From: Phycisphaerales bacterium | GTDB taxonomy: Bacteria; Planctomycetota; Phycisphaerae; Phycisphaerales; UBA1924 | DNA length: 64,000 nucleotides | Reading direction: 5' to 3' | NCBI GenBank assembly: GCA_029260515.1 | Contig: JAJDDC010000040.1 | Location: 248,001-312,000, forward strand | Notes under the pieces: model-generated | What the model was told of the DNA's origin: nothing | Seen by the model: the letters and a program-made list of their open reading frames with translations, nothing else | The model's database searches: none | Program-made: the position numbers and the translations under genes | Part shown: piece by piece, positions 1-8,057 of the stretch | Layout: the number at the start of each line of letters is the position of its first letter | Position numbering within the stretch: position 1 is the first letter of the stretch

Positions 1-710
1 TCGATCATGCCGACAGCGAACCCGCCCGCGATGTTGATCGCGGTGATGAGGATGCCCGCGACAGCGTCTCCCCGGACGAACTTGCTGGCGCCGTCCATGG
101 CGCCATAGAAGTCGGCCTCGCGGCTGATCTCGTCGCGCTTCGCCTTGGCCTCGTCCTCGCTGATGATGCCGGCCGAGAGCTCGGAGTCGATCGCCATCTG
201 CTTGCCGGGCATGGCGTCGAGGGTGAACCGCGCCGCGACCTCGCTGATGCGCCCCGCGCCCTTGGTCACGACAATGAACTGCACGATCATCAGGATGCCG
301 AAGATGATCACGCCGACGAAGAGGCTCCCGCCGGCGACGAAGCCGCCGAAGGCGCTGATTACGTGACCCGCGACGCCCATCGCCTCCTCGGGTGTCGCGG
401 CGTCGGCGGTCAGGATCAGCCGCGTCGAGGCGATGTTCATCACCAGGCGCAGCAGCGTTGTCGCCAGCAGCAGCGAAGGGAAGACGCTGAAGTCCAGCGC
501 CTTCTTCATGTAAAGCGTCGTGAGCAGGATGATGACCGCCAGCGAGATGTTGGCGCTGATCATCAGGTCCAGGATCGGGGGCGGGAGCGGGATCAGGATC
601 ACGACGAGCAGCATCACGAACCCGACCGGCACGATCAGCCCGCGGTGACGCGCGATCGTGTGCACCCAGTCGGGGAGCGTGAAGCCGGTTGTCCTCGCCT
701 GCTCGGCCAT
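1..710 (-). CDS. flhA: Flagellar export gate protein FlhA (N-terminal part, cut by window edge)
   Basis: FlhA forms the inner-membrane export gate of the flagellar type III secretion system. About 236 N-terminal residues are visible before the gene runs off the left edge. They begin at an ATG (708-710) with an AGGAG that overlaps the flhB stop codon. Several hydrophobic segments are followed by the FHIPEP-family signature [18 protein letters not shown] at about residues 153-170, which is diagnostic. It lies 14 bases downstream of flhB in the same direction, as in most flagellar operons. The cytoplasmic C-terminal domain is outside the window. Confidence 0.97.
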   Translation of the reverse strand, partial: MAEQARTTGFTLPDWVHTIARHRGLIVPVGFVMLLVVILIPLPPPILDLMISANISLAVIILLTTLYMKKALDFSVFPSLLLATTLLRLVMNIASTRLILTADAATPEEAMGVAGHVISAFGGFVAGGSLFVGVIIFGILMIVQFIVVTKGAGRISEVAARFTLDAMPGKQMAIDSELSAGIISEDEAKAKRDEISREADFYGAMDGASKFVRGDAVAGILITAINIAGGFAVGMI

Positions 711-724
711 GCCTGATCAGTCTC

Positions 725-1828
725 CTACGCGCCCGCGCCGGCGGCCTCGCGCCGCCGCGCCCCGCCCGCGTCCTCGTCCAGCCTGTATACGTACGCCAGG
801 ATCTCCGCGACCGCCTTGTAGTGCTCGGGCGAGATCTCCTGGCCGACGTCGACGCCCCAGTACAACGCCCGCGCCAGGGGCGGGCGTTCGACGATCGGCA
901 CCTTCGCGAGCCGCGCAAGCTGCCGGATGCGAAGAGCCAGAAAGTCCACGCCCTTGGCGATGACCCGGGGGGCGCCCATCGCGTCCTCGTCGTACTTGAT
1001 CGCGACGGCGAAGTGCTCGGGGTTTGTGATGACGACGTCGGCCTGTGGGATCGCCGAGGCGATGCGCTGCTGGGCGATCTCGCGGGCGAGCTTCAGGCGC
1101 CTGCCCTTGATCTCGGGGTCGCCCTCCATGCTCCGGCGTTCGTCCTTGACCTCCTGCTTGGTCATCTTGAGGTCCTGGGTGTGCTGCCATCGCTGGTAAG
1201 CGAAGTCCGCCAGCGCGAGCACGAGCAGGACCGCGACGAGCCAGATCGCCAGTTCGAGGATCACCCGGACGATCACGTACATCGCGGGCGCGGCCCCGAG
1301 CCTGGGCGTCGCGGCGAGCATCGGGATCCGCCCGAGTAGCACGAACCAGACGACGCCGATCACGATGACGAGCTTGAGCGAGTTGACCACGGTCTTGACG
1401 AGGTTCTTCTTGCTGAACAGCTGCTTGGTCCCCTTGATGGGGTCGAGCTTGCTGAGCTTTGGGCGGATGGGCTCGCCGGTGATGAGCCAGCCCACCTGGG
1501 CGAACTGCGAGGCGTAGGCAGCGAGCGCCGCGATAAGCGCCAGGGGCGCCAGCGCCTGCACGCCCTCGCCGAACGCGTACTGCGTCGCCAGCCAGAGCGA
1601 ATCGACCGAGAGGGGATTGCCCGGCGTCTCGCTGGCGAGGATGCGTCGCATGAGGCGGGCGAAGCCGTCCATGATCCCGCCGCCCAGGATGACGAGCAGG
1701 ACGACAGAGGTGAGCAGCCCGACCGCGGCGCCGAGGTCCTGGCTGCGCGCGACCTGGCCCTTGTCGCGCGACTCGGACATGCGCCGCGTTGTTGGTTGCT
1801 CGCTCTTTTCTCCGAGGTCCTCGGCCAT
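725..1828 (-). CDS. flhB: Flagellar export switch protein FlhB
   Basis: FlhB is the membrane component that switches export from rod/hook to filament substrates after cleaving itself. The 367-residue protein opens with the usual charged stretch (EKSEQPTTRRMSESRDKGQV), has about four membrane segments, then a long linker helix and the cytoplasmic domain. The self-cleavage site is NPEH rather than the usual NPTH, with Asn at residue 269, the same number as in E. coli FlhB. Asn and Pro, between which cleavage occurs, and the His are kept; only Thr is replaced by Glu. The ATG starts directly after the fliR stop, suggesting coupled translation. Confidence 0.96.
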   Translation of the reverse strand: MAEDLGEKSEQPTTRRMSESRDKGQVARSQDLGAAVGLLTSVVLLVILGGGIMDGFARLMRRILASETPGNPLSVDSLWLATQYAFGEGVQALAPLALIAALAAYASQFAQVGWLITGEPIRPKLSKLDPIKGTKQLFSKKNLVKTVVNSLKLVIVIGVVWFVLLGRIPMLAATPRLGAAPAMYVIVRVILELAIWLVAVLLVLALADFAYQRWQHTQDLKMTKQEVKDERRSMEGDPEIKGRRLKLAREIAQQRIASAIPQADVVITNPEHFAVAIKYDEDAMGAPRVIAKGVDFLALRIRQLARLAKVPIVERPPLARALYWGVDVGQEISPEHYKAVAEILAYVYRLDEDAGGARRREAAGAGA

Positions 1829-2632
1829 CTAGGGCCCCCCCGCCGCGGGCGCGGCCAGGCCCGTAGCCCAGTCGCCCACGCGCCCGACCACGTCCACGAT
1901 GTGCTCGCTGGCGACCTCGGCGACGACGAAGATCGTCAGCGCGAGCATCAGCAGTCCCGCGAGCATCTTGATCGCGAAGCCGACGCTGAGCACGTTGATC
2001 TGGGGCATCGTCTTCATGATGAACCCCATCGCGACCATCAGGAGCGTGACCACGCCCATCACGGGCGCGGCGACGCTGACCGCAACGGCAAACCCCGAGT
2101 GCACGACCCCGACGAGCAGGCCGAGCGGCGCCTGTGAGATCGCGAACGCGCCGATGGGCACGCCGTCGTAGCTCTGGAGGAGCGTGAGCAGGAGCGCGTC
2201 GAGCCCGCCCAGGGAGACATACAGGGAGATGCCGAGGAAGAACAGGATCTGGCCCGCGACGTCGCCCTGGCTGTCCATGCTCGGGTTAAAGGTCTGGGCG
2301 ATACTCAGGCCCATCTGGTATCCGAGCAGGTGCCCGGCGAGTTGGAGCATCGCCAGGGGCAGGCCGCCGATCATCCCGATGCATACACCCAGGAGCGTCT
2401 CTGTCAGGACGACCGGGAGGAACGTGAGCAGGTCGAGCTCTGGCATGCTCACGACGCTCGCGGGCTGGGCCATGAACACGATCGCCGACAACGCCAGCGT
2501 GAGCATCCCCCGGACCCGGACCGGGACCGCGACTCCCGAGACCATGGGCATGGAGCCGACGAGCCCGCCCATCCGCGCGACGATGAGCGTCAGGGGCGCG
2601 AGCGACTCGATGATCGGCGCCAGCGTCGTCAC
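1829..2632 (-). CDS. fliR: Flagellar export apparatus protein FliR
   Basis: FliR is a 267-residue polytopic membrane protein that builds the export-gate core with FliP and FliQ. The sequence is hydrophobic throughout and has typical FliR features, including the early segment RMGGLVGSMPMVSG and the GYQMGLSIAQTFNPS stretch. The start is a GTG at 2632, 23 bases after the fliQ stop. The stop of the long fliP reading frame (TGA 2629-2631) overlaps this GTG as GTGA, which may be chance. flhB follows with no gap. Confidence 0.95.
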   Translation of the reverse strand: MTTLAPIIESLAPLTLIVARMGGLVGSMPMVSGVAVPVRVRGMLTLALSAIVFMAQPASVVSMPELDLLTFLPVVLTETLLGVCIGMIGGLPLAMLQLAGHLLGYQMGLSIAQTFNPSMDSQGDVAGQILFFLGISLYVSLGGLDALLLTLLQSYDGVPIGAFAISQAPLGLLVGVVHSGFAVAVSVAAPVMGVVTLLMVAMGFIMKTMPQINVLSVGFAIKMLAGLLMLALTIFVVAEVASEHIVDVVGRVGDWATGLAAPAAGGP

Positions 2633-3888
2633 CGGGCGGTCCCCCCGCGCCCCGCTAGAACAATCGCAGCATCTCGTACGCGAACTCGACGAGTCGAAGC
2701 GTGATCCAGGGCAACAGCAGCACCGCGACGATGATCATCACGCCGATCTTGGGCACGAAGGTCAGCGTCTGGTCCTGGATGCTCGTCACCGATTGGATGA
2801 GGCTGATGACCAGTCCGATCACCACGCCCGCGAGGAGGATCGGCGCCGCGATCTTGAGTACCACGACCAGGGTCTCCTGAACCATCGACACCATCGACTC
2901 GTCGTACACCATCACCGAACCTCCACGTCAGTCGCCGCCTGGGCAGCGCGAGCACGAGCAGCACGGGCAACGCCGCGGCCTGCGCGCTGAGTCGTTCGCT
3001 CGTACCGTCCTGCACGAAGCTCTCGAGCAGGCTCCCGACGACGAGCGACCACCCGTCCACGAGCACGAACAGCAGCAGCTTAAACGGCAGCGAGATCAGC
3101 ACCGGCGGGAGCATCATCATGCTCATGGAAATCAGAATCGTCGCGATCACCATGTCGATCACAAGGAAGGGGAGGTAGACACGGAATCCCATCATGAAAC
3201 CGACCTTGAGCTCGCTGAGCATGTACGCGGGGACCAGCGTGACCATGTCCACGTCGGCCCGCGTGAGCGCCTGTGGCTCTGTCGTGTCCACGCCCCGGTA
3301 GTTGAGGATCGTGTACACGCTCGACCAGTTGTCGGTCGCCTCGATCTGGTCGAACATGAAATCCCGCATCGGGCGCTTGGCACGGTCCCACAGCTCGTCG
3401 TAGTCCGTGATCTCGCCCGCCTGGTAGGGCGAGATCGCCTCGTCCCAGACGCGGTCGATCGTCGGCGACATGACGAGCAGCGTCATGAACAACGCAAGGC
3501 CGGTGACCACCTGGGCGGGCGGGATCGACTGGGTGCCCAGGGCCTGACGGAGCAGGCCCAGGACGATAATGATGCGCACGAAGCACGTGCACATCAGCAT
3601 GACCGACGGCGCCAGGGCGATCACCGTCAGCAGGATCATGATGTTCAGGGCGACCGAGAGCCCGCCCTCCTCGGGCCCGGGCGAGCCGGTCGCGCCCTGG
3701 AGCACGCCCGCCGCGTCCGCGAGCACGCTCGCGGGGTTCGGGGCGCCGCCGGACGACCCGGGCGCCTGCGGGTCGAGCGGTACGGATGCGTCGGCGACCG
3801 CCGGGCCGTACGCCTGCGCTTGTGCCGGGGTGGTCAGCGCCCCCAGCGCAAACGCCGCCGCGAACAACAGCGTCCAGGCCGCCCTCAT
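2629..3888 (-). CDS. fliP: Flagellar export apparatus protein FliP, reading frame runs on through fliQ
   Basis: FliP forms the core of the export gate with FliQ and FliR. The 419-residue frame starts with a signal peptide (MRAAWTLLFAAAFALGALTTPAQAQ region) and a Pro/Gly-rich spacer. The FliP domain follows, with CFVRIIIVLGLLRQALGTQ, LVPAYMLSELKVGFMMGF and FKLLLFVLVDGWSLVVGSL. FliP proteins normally end shortly after that last motif (about residue 290 here). In this sequence the frame has no stop and continues for roughly 130 Arg/Asp-rich residues that are only the shifted reading of fliQ. A TGA in another phase sits at 2928-2930 just before the fliQ ribosome-binding site, so a frameshift (natural or in the assembly) near 2930-3000 is possible. 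It overlaps fliO by four bases. Confidence 0.9.
   Translation of the reverse strand: MRAAWTLLFAAAFALGALTTPAQAQAYGPAVADASVPLDPQAPGSSGGAPNPASVLADAAGVLQGATGSPGPEEGGLSVALNIMILLTVIALAPSVMLMCTCFVRIIIVLGLLRQALGTQSIPPAQVVTGLALFMTLLVMSPTIDRVWDEAISPYQAGEITDYDELWDRAKRPMRDFMFDQIEATDNWSSVYTILNYRGVDTTEPQALTRADVDMVTLVPAYMLSELKVGFMMGFRVYLPFLVIDMVIATILISMSMMMLPPVLISLPFKLLLFVLVDGWSLVVGSLLESFVQDGTSERLSAQAAALPVLLVLALPRRRLTWRFGDGVRRVDGVDGSGDPGRGTQDRGADPPRGRGDRTGHQPHPIGDEHPGPDADLRAQDRRDDHRRGAAVALDHASTRRVRVRDAAIVLAGRGGTAR
2655..2912 (-). CDS. fliQ: Flagellar export apparatus protein FliQ
   Basis: FliQ is the small two-helix subunit of the export gate. This 85-residue protein has two long hydrophobic helices joined by SVTSIQDQTLTFVPK, a highly characteristic FliQ loop. 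The ATG at 2912 is preceded by GGAGG seven bases upstream, so it is preferred over the GTG one codon earlier. The whole gene lies inside the open frame that continues from fliP in a different phase. Confidence 0.95.
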   Translation of the reverse strand: MVYDESMVSMVQETLVVVLKIAAPILLAGVVIGLVISLIQSVTSIQDQTLTFVPKIGVMIIVAVLLLPWITLRLVEFAYEMLRLF

Positions 3889-4721
3889 GCGTACACGCCC
3901 TCGCGCATGGAGTCGAGGCGCCGACGCAGCGGGCTTACGTCCGCGCGATCGTCGTGCAGCAGCGTCGCCCGGTCGGGCTCGGGCTCGGTGTGCGCCGCGT
4001 GGGTGGGCGGCGGCTCGTAGCCCTCCGGCGTGCGGAGCATCGCGGACTCGAAGTGCTCGTCGGCCTCGGAGATCGCCTCGCGGAACCGGGCGTTGATCGA
4101 GCGGCCGTCCATCTCACGCGCGATCTCGAGTACGCCCGCGACCTCGCCCGGGTCCTCGAGTTCGCACAGCGTCGTCAGGTCCCCGCCCTTGGCGCCGTGC
4201 GAGACGAGCAGCACACGCTGGCCGAAGCGGAGCACGACGAGCGAGTGGCGCGGCGGGAGCGGGTAGCGGGCGAGCACCTCGACGAGCCCGGAGGGCGCCC
4301 TTGCGCCGAAGCGTCCGAAGGCGCGGGCGCCGAAGACCCGCTTGTACGCCCAGCCCAGGGCGAGGATGAGCACGATGACAAGCGTGAGGGCGCCGATCGT
4401 GCGGATCGCACTGGTGGTCATCGTCGAGGCGTCTGAATCGGCGCCGCCCAGGGGCGCGTCGCGCTCGGCGTCGTCTGCGGGGCCGCTCGATTGATCGTCG
4501 AGGGGTCGCAGCGCCGACGCCCGCGGCGTGCCCAGCGGCATCCTCCCCTCGTCGCCAGCCGAGTTCTGCTGTGCGTTGACCGCGTCGGCGATCGACCACC
4601 CCACGAGCCCCTGCTCGTCGGGGCGGGGGCCCACCAGCCCGTCGGGCTGGGCGCGGGCGCCGACCGCGGCGATCGCAACCGCAACCACACATGCTGCGCC
4701 GCGTGATCTGGACCCGAGCAC
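3885..4721 (-). CDS. fliO: Flagellar export accessory protein FliO
   Basis: FliO is a bitopic membrane protein that helps FliP assemble. From the GTG at 4721 (AGGAAGG eight bases upstream) the protein has 278 residues. It has an N-terminal signal peptide-like segment (AACVVAVAIAAVGARAQ), a low-complexity spacer, one membrane helix (TIGALTLVIVLILALGWAYK) and then the FliO domain with LVEVLARYPLPPRHSLVVLRFG. The frame is open further upstream, but that part overlaps fliN and has no protein character. The stop overlaps the fliP start as ATGA. Confidence 0.9.
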   Translation of the reverse strand: MLGSRSRGAACVVAVAIAAVGARAQPDGLVGPRPDEQGLVGWSIADAVNAQQNSAGDEGRMPLGTPRASALRPLDDQSSGPADDAERDAPLGGADSDASTMTTSAIRTIGALTLVIVLILALGWAYKRVFGARAFGRFGARAPSGLVEVLARYPLPPRHSLVVLRFGQRVLLVSHGAKGGDLTTLCELEDPGEVAGVLEIAREMDGRSINARFREAISEADEHFESAMLRTPEGYEPPPTHAAHTEPEPDRATLLHDDRADVSPLRRRLDSMREGVYA

Positions 4722-4773
4722 GGTTCGCCTTCCTGGCCTGCGATCGACGGCTCCGCCGTCGTTGGGTTCGAGA

Positions 4774-5319
4774 TCAGTCCTTCGTCGCCGCGTGTGTCGC
4801 GTCCACGATCCCGTCGAGGATCTCGGAGACGCGGACACAGAAGTTGTCGTTGAGCACGAGCACCTCGCCCCGGGCGACGTGCCTGTCGTTGACGTAGATG
4901 TCCACCGGGTCGCCCGCGAGCTTGTCCAGCTCGACGACCGCCCCCTCGCCCAGGCGGAGTACGTCCTCGACGAGCAGACGCGTCCGCCCCAGCTCGATTT
5001 TGACGTTCAGGTTGACGTCCGAGAGCAGGTCGATGCCCGCGGCCTTGGCGATCGCGGTCCCGGGCGTGAGCTCCGGGGGGGTGAACGACCGGGCCTCGCC
5101 GCCCATCGCCTCGTCAACCTGTTCCTGGGTCTCGCGGACGGAGGCGCGGGCCTCGGTCAGCGCCTCGTCAACGCCCGGGGCGTCCGCGTCCGGCGCCTGC
5201 GCCTGCGCGTGGGGCTGATCCGCGGGCGCCTGCTCGCCGGCATCGGGCGACTCGCTCTCGGGCGGCGTAGACACGGACTCGTCCGGGCTGTCGTTGTGTG
5301 TTGTCTCGTCGTCGGGCAT
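4774..5319 (-). CDS. fliN: Flagellar motor switch protein FliN
   Basis: FliN is a C-ring component that contributes to rotation switching and docks the export ATPase complex. The 181-residue protein has an acidic, Pro/Ala-rich N-terminal half (to about residue 85) and a C-terminal SpoA domain with [18 protein letters not shown] and [17 protein letters not shown]. The ATG at 5319 has a GAGG five bases upstream; the frame extends 15 codons further without support. In most related operons fliM stands directly upstream, but here fliL is the upstream neighbour and fliM is 53 kb away. Confidence 0.93.
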   Translation of the reverse strand: MPDDETTHNDSPDESVSTPPESESPDAGEQAPADQPHAQAQAPDADAPGVDEALTEARASVRETQEQVDEAMGGEARSFTPPELTPGTAIAKAAGIDLLSDVNLNVKIELGRTRLLVEDVLRLGEGAVVELDKLAGDPVDIYVNDRHVARGEVLVLNDNFCVRVSEILDGIVDATHAATKD

Positions 5320-5402
5320 CCGTGCCTCGCTGCGTTGAGCGGCTCCGCCGCGCCCGGGGCGCACGCGCCCCGCCGACGCCTCATCGGGCGGGCGTGTGTC
5401 GA

Positions 5403-5441
5403 TGCATCAAAACTGCCGATCACGGGCGCAGTTCGCGCCCG
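5403..5441 (-). promoter_or_regulatory. Hairpin and sigma-54-like promoter candidate between fliL and fliN
   Basis: The 179-base gap between fliL and fliN holds a perfect 7-bp hairpin (CGGGCGC, 5-base loop, GCGCCCG at 5423-5441). Just downstream on the minus strand lies a sigma-54-like element at 5403-5418: CGGCAGTTTTGATGCA, with GG and GC separated by ten bases as required. It would start transcription near 5392, giving a leader of about 70 bases before fliN. The match to the TGGCAC/TTGCA consensus is partial, and GG-N10-GC is common by chance in GC-rich DNA, so this is only a candidate. Confidence 0.3.
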
Positions 5442-5498
5442 GACGCGCAAGAAATGCCGCATTTGATGGAGGCCGGGGTCACACGCCAGGGTGATCGC

Positions 5499-6038
5499 TC
5501 AGATCTCGAAACCCTTGCAGCCCGGGATGATCACGCGCTCGACCTTGCCCAGCCCCTCGGTGTCCTCGCCGAATACGTCGTTGACGTACGCGGTGACCTG
5601 GCGGTGGATGGTCTGGAGGCCGGGCTCCTGGAGCTGGCGGTGCTGGGCGCGCCGGAAGATGAGGGCGATACCCTCCTTGATCTCGGCGTTGCGGCGCTCG
5701 AGCGTCTGCTCGACACCACGGGGGCCGTCGAGGTTCTTCTTGCGGACCTTCAGGAAGATCTGCACCTGCCACTCCCAGACGCGGCCGGACTGGAGGTTCT
5801 GGAACTGCTCGTTGATGAGCTCGACCTCGACGAGTTCGTTCTCGTCGGAGGCATCGGTCGCGATCTGCGCGGCGCTGGCCTCGCCCGCGCCGCCCCCGGT
5901 CATGGAGACGACGGCGTAGACCGCGCCCGCCTCGGCGAGCATGAGCGCCCCCACCACCCCGAGCATCAGCACGGGCGGCTTCTTCTTGGTGGGGCTCTCG
6001 CCCTCGCTCGCCTCGGGCTTCTTGGCGTCGTCCGCCAT
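5499..6038 (-). CDS. fliL: Flagellar basal body-associated protein FliL
   Basis: FliL is a single-pass inner-membrane protein around the stator that supports motor torque. The 179-residue protein has a short Lys-rich cytoplasmic N-terminus, one membrane helix (VLMLGVVGALMLAEAGAVYAV region, about residues 22-45) and a periplasmic domain. That domain has the FliL-like pattern of a long amphipathic beta/helix region ending in a short C-terminus. The ATG at 6038 has GGAGG seven bases upstream; the GTG one codon earlier is less likely. motB ends 12 bases upstream. Confidence 0.88.
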   Translation of the reverse strand: MADDAKKPEASEGESPTKKKPPVLMLGVVGALMLAEAGAVYAVVSMTGGGAGEASAAQIATDASDENELVEVELINEQFQNLQSGRVWEWQVQIFLKVRKKNLDGPRGVEQTLERRNAEIKEGIALIFRRAQHRQLQEPGLQTIHRQVTAYVNDVFGEDTEGLGKVERVIIPGCKGFEI

Positions 6039-6050
6039 CACTCGCCTCCG

Positions 6051-6803
6051 TCAGGGCGCTTGGCCCCTGGTCAGGTTCGGGTCCGGGTGGGTGTCCCCGG
6101 CCGTCCTGCCGGTCATCCACACCTGAACTCGGCGATTTCGGGACCCGGCCTCAGCCGCGGTCGGGTCGATCCGCGCCGGCTCCTTCGCGCCTGCCGTGTT
6201 GACCCGCAAGATCTCATCATCGATGGCGCATTCCCGGACCAGGAAGTCCTTGACGTTCCTGGCCCGCTGGTAGGCCAGGTCATCGAACGAGAGCCCCGAG
6301 GCCTTGTCCTCGAACCCCCAGGCGTGCCCCACCACCAGCGAGATGTACCGCTGGCCCCGGATCAGCGGCGCGACCTCGTCGCGGAGCATGGACTTGGCCC
6401 GCTCGTCGAGCTCGGGCGAGCCGGCCGTGAACATCACCGACCCCCCCTGCGCGAATCGGCTCCCCTCGTGGATCACGCTGGTCGCGGGGTCGAATCCGGT
6501 GATGTTGTCGGCGCGAGTCTGGTCGCGGTCGTTCTGGGTCTCGGGATTGCGCGCCGGGTCGATGCCCAGCTGCATCTGCATCTGCTTGCGCATCTGGTTC
6601 GTGCTGCTCATCACGCCCTGGCCGCCCCGGAAGCCCAGGGCCTCCTGGATCGACTCGATGACCTTGATGTACTCGCGGGGCTTCTTGAGCTCGCTGAACG
6701 CGGCGAGCAGGATGAAGAAGCACAGCAGCAGCGACATGAGATCGCCGTAGGTCAGCACCCAGTCGGGCACGCCCGGCTTCTGGACTGGCTTGCGCTTGGC
6801 CAT
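6051..6803 (-). CDS. motB: Flagellar stator protein MotB
   Basis: MotB anchors the stator to peptidoglycan and provides the proton-binding Asp. The 250-residue protein begins with a basic tail and one membrane helix, PDWVLTYGDLMSLLLCFFIL; Asp21 in YGD matches the essential MotB Asp. The C-terminal half is an OmpA-type peptidoglycan-binding domain with YISLVVGHAWG, a DLAYQRARNVKDFL helix and the closing RNRRVQVW motif. A Gly/Gln/Met-rich plug/linker region lies between them. It follows motA by 18 bases. Confidence 0.95.
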   Translation of the reverse strand: MAKRKPVQKPGVPDWVLTYGDLMSLLLCFFILLAAFSELKKPREYIKVIESIQEALGFRGGQGVMSSTNQMRKQMQMQLGIDPARNPETQNDRDQTRADNITGFDPATSVIHEGSRFAQGGSVMFTAGSPELDERAKSMLRDEVAPLIRGQRYISLVVGHAWGFEDKASGLSFDDLAYQRARNVKDFLVRECAIDDEILRVNTAGAKEPARIDPTAAEAGSRNRRVQVWMTGRTAGDTHPDPNLTRGQAP

Positions 6804-6821
6804 CGCCGTCGGTCTCCGGGC

Positions 6822-7610
6822 TCAGGCCGCCTGCTTCTGCTGCTCCGCCTCGAACGCCTTGCGCTGACCCGGGGGCAGGAAGGTCATCAGCTTGCTCTCG
6901 ACGACGCGTGGGTTGTCGCCCGACTGGATCGACATGACGCCTGTCACGATGAGCGTCTTGATCAGGACCTCCTCGGCGTCGCGGGCGCCGAGCTTCTCGG
7001 AGATCGGGCCGGCGAAGATGTTGGCGATCAGGGCGCCGTAGAGCGTGGTGATCAGGGCGACGGCCATGCCCGGGCCGATCGCGGAGGGGTCGTCCATATT
7101 CGAGAGCATCGAGATCAGGCCCATGAGGGTCCCGATCATGCCGAACGCGGGGGCGTAGCGTCCGATCGTCTCGATGACCTGCTTGCCCACGGTGTGTCGC
7201 TCCATGAGCGCCTCGAGCTCGGTGTCGAGGATGGTCTGGATCAGCTCGGGGTCCGAACCGTCCACGGCCATCTTGACGCCCCGGACGATGAACTCGTCCT
7301 TCATGTCGGGGATGAGGTTCTCGAGCGAGAGGATGCCCTCGCGGCGGGCGACCTCGGCGTAGTTCACCAGGTCGCGGATGGTCTGGGCCGCGTCCGTCTT
7401 CTTGGCGAAGACCGCCTTGAAGATGATCGAGTGGACTTTGAGGACCTTGGCCAGGGGGAACGACGCGGCGATCGCGCCGATCGTCCCGCCGAATACGACG
7501 AGGATCGACGGCGCGTCGATCAGCGCGAGGGGGTTGCCCCCGCCGAGGATCATCGACGCCAGGATGGCGACGACCGCGATGATGAGTCCGACAACGGTTC
7601 CAATATCCAC
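6822..7610 (-). CDS. motA: Flagellar stator protein MotA
   Basis: MotA forms the ion channel with MotB and pushes on FliG. From the GTG at 7610 (GGGAG about ten bases upstream) the protein is 262 residues and starts MDIGTVVGLIIAVVAI, the usual MotA N-terminus. Four membrane segments are visible. The conserved third segment is IGRYAPAFGMIGTLMGLI, with the functionally important Pro. The loop between helices 2 and 3 holds the charged cytoplasmic region. An open extension of 21 codons upstream is not protein-like. Confidence 0.95.
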   Translation of the reverse strand: MDIGTVVGLIIAVVAILASMILGGGNPLALIDAPSILVVFGGTIGAIAASFPLAKVLKVHSIIFKAVFAKKTDAAQTIRDLVNYAEVARREGILSLENLIPDMKDEFIVRGVKMAVDGSDPELIQTILDTELEALMERHTVGKQVIETIGRYAPAFGMIGTLMGLISMLSNMDDPSAIGPGMAVALITTLYGALIANIFAGPISEKLGARDAEEVLIKTLIVTGVMSIQSGDNPRVVESKLMTFLPPGQRKAFEAEQQKQAA

Positions 7611-7737
7611 GCCGACGCACTCCCTTGGGTCGGCCACAACCCACGGGGACGATCGGACGCCCGGGATGGGCACTTGACGCCCGGGAGGGGCGTCGCACCC
7701 TTCGCCGCTTCTCCAGCCCGCGCAGACCGGGCCGGCG

Positions 7738-8022
7738 TCAGGCGTGGCGGCGCGACTGGGCGTTCGGCGTGTTTTCGGACTCGCCCCGCCCCGCCTGGGT
7801 CTGGCCGCGCAGGTCCTCGCGCAGCTCGGCGGAGGAACTCAGGCGCCGGGTGTGGCGCTGGAACTCGATCACCCGCGCCACAACCTCGCGTGTGTCCTCG
7901 CGGACGATCATGTGCTCGCCGCTCACGAGTGTGATCACCGTGTCGGGGCTCTGCTCGACGAGTCGGATGTGCTCGGCGTTGAGCACGAACCGTTGCCCGT
8001 TGAGTCGTGTCAGGCTGATCAC
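7738..8022 (-). CDS. swrD: FlbD/SwrD-family flagellar protein
   Basis: This 94-residue protein matches the small FlbD/SwrD family found in flagellar operons of Firmicutes and some other phyla. The family core is clear: MISLTRLNGQRFVLNAEHIR, then ESPDTVITL-type strands (EQSPDTVITLVSGEHMIV) and a VVARVIEF helix. In Bacillus SwrD raises flagellar torque through the stators. Its position directly before motA/motB is the same as in that operon type. The last 35 residues are a charged, disordered tail beyond the usual 60-70 residue length. The start is a GTG with GGAGG four bases upstream. Confidence 0.85.
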   Translation of the reverse strand: MISLTRLNGQRFVLNAEHIRLVEQSPDTVITLVSGEHMIVREDTREVVARVIEFQRHTRRLSSSAELREDLRGQTQAGRGESENTPNAQSRRHA

Positions 8023-8057
8023 GCCGCCTCCGATCTTTCTTTGAATGATCCGGCGTG

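Noticed and set aside
5415-5422. Plus-strand GCCGATCA resembling a sigma-28 -10 box
   Set aside because: No TAAA-type -35 element at the proper distance and no plus-strand gene downstream.
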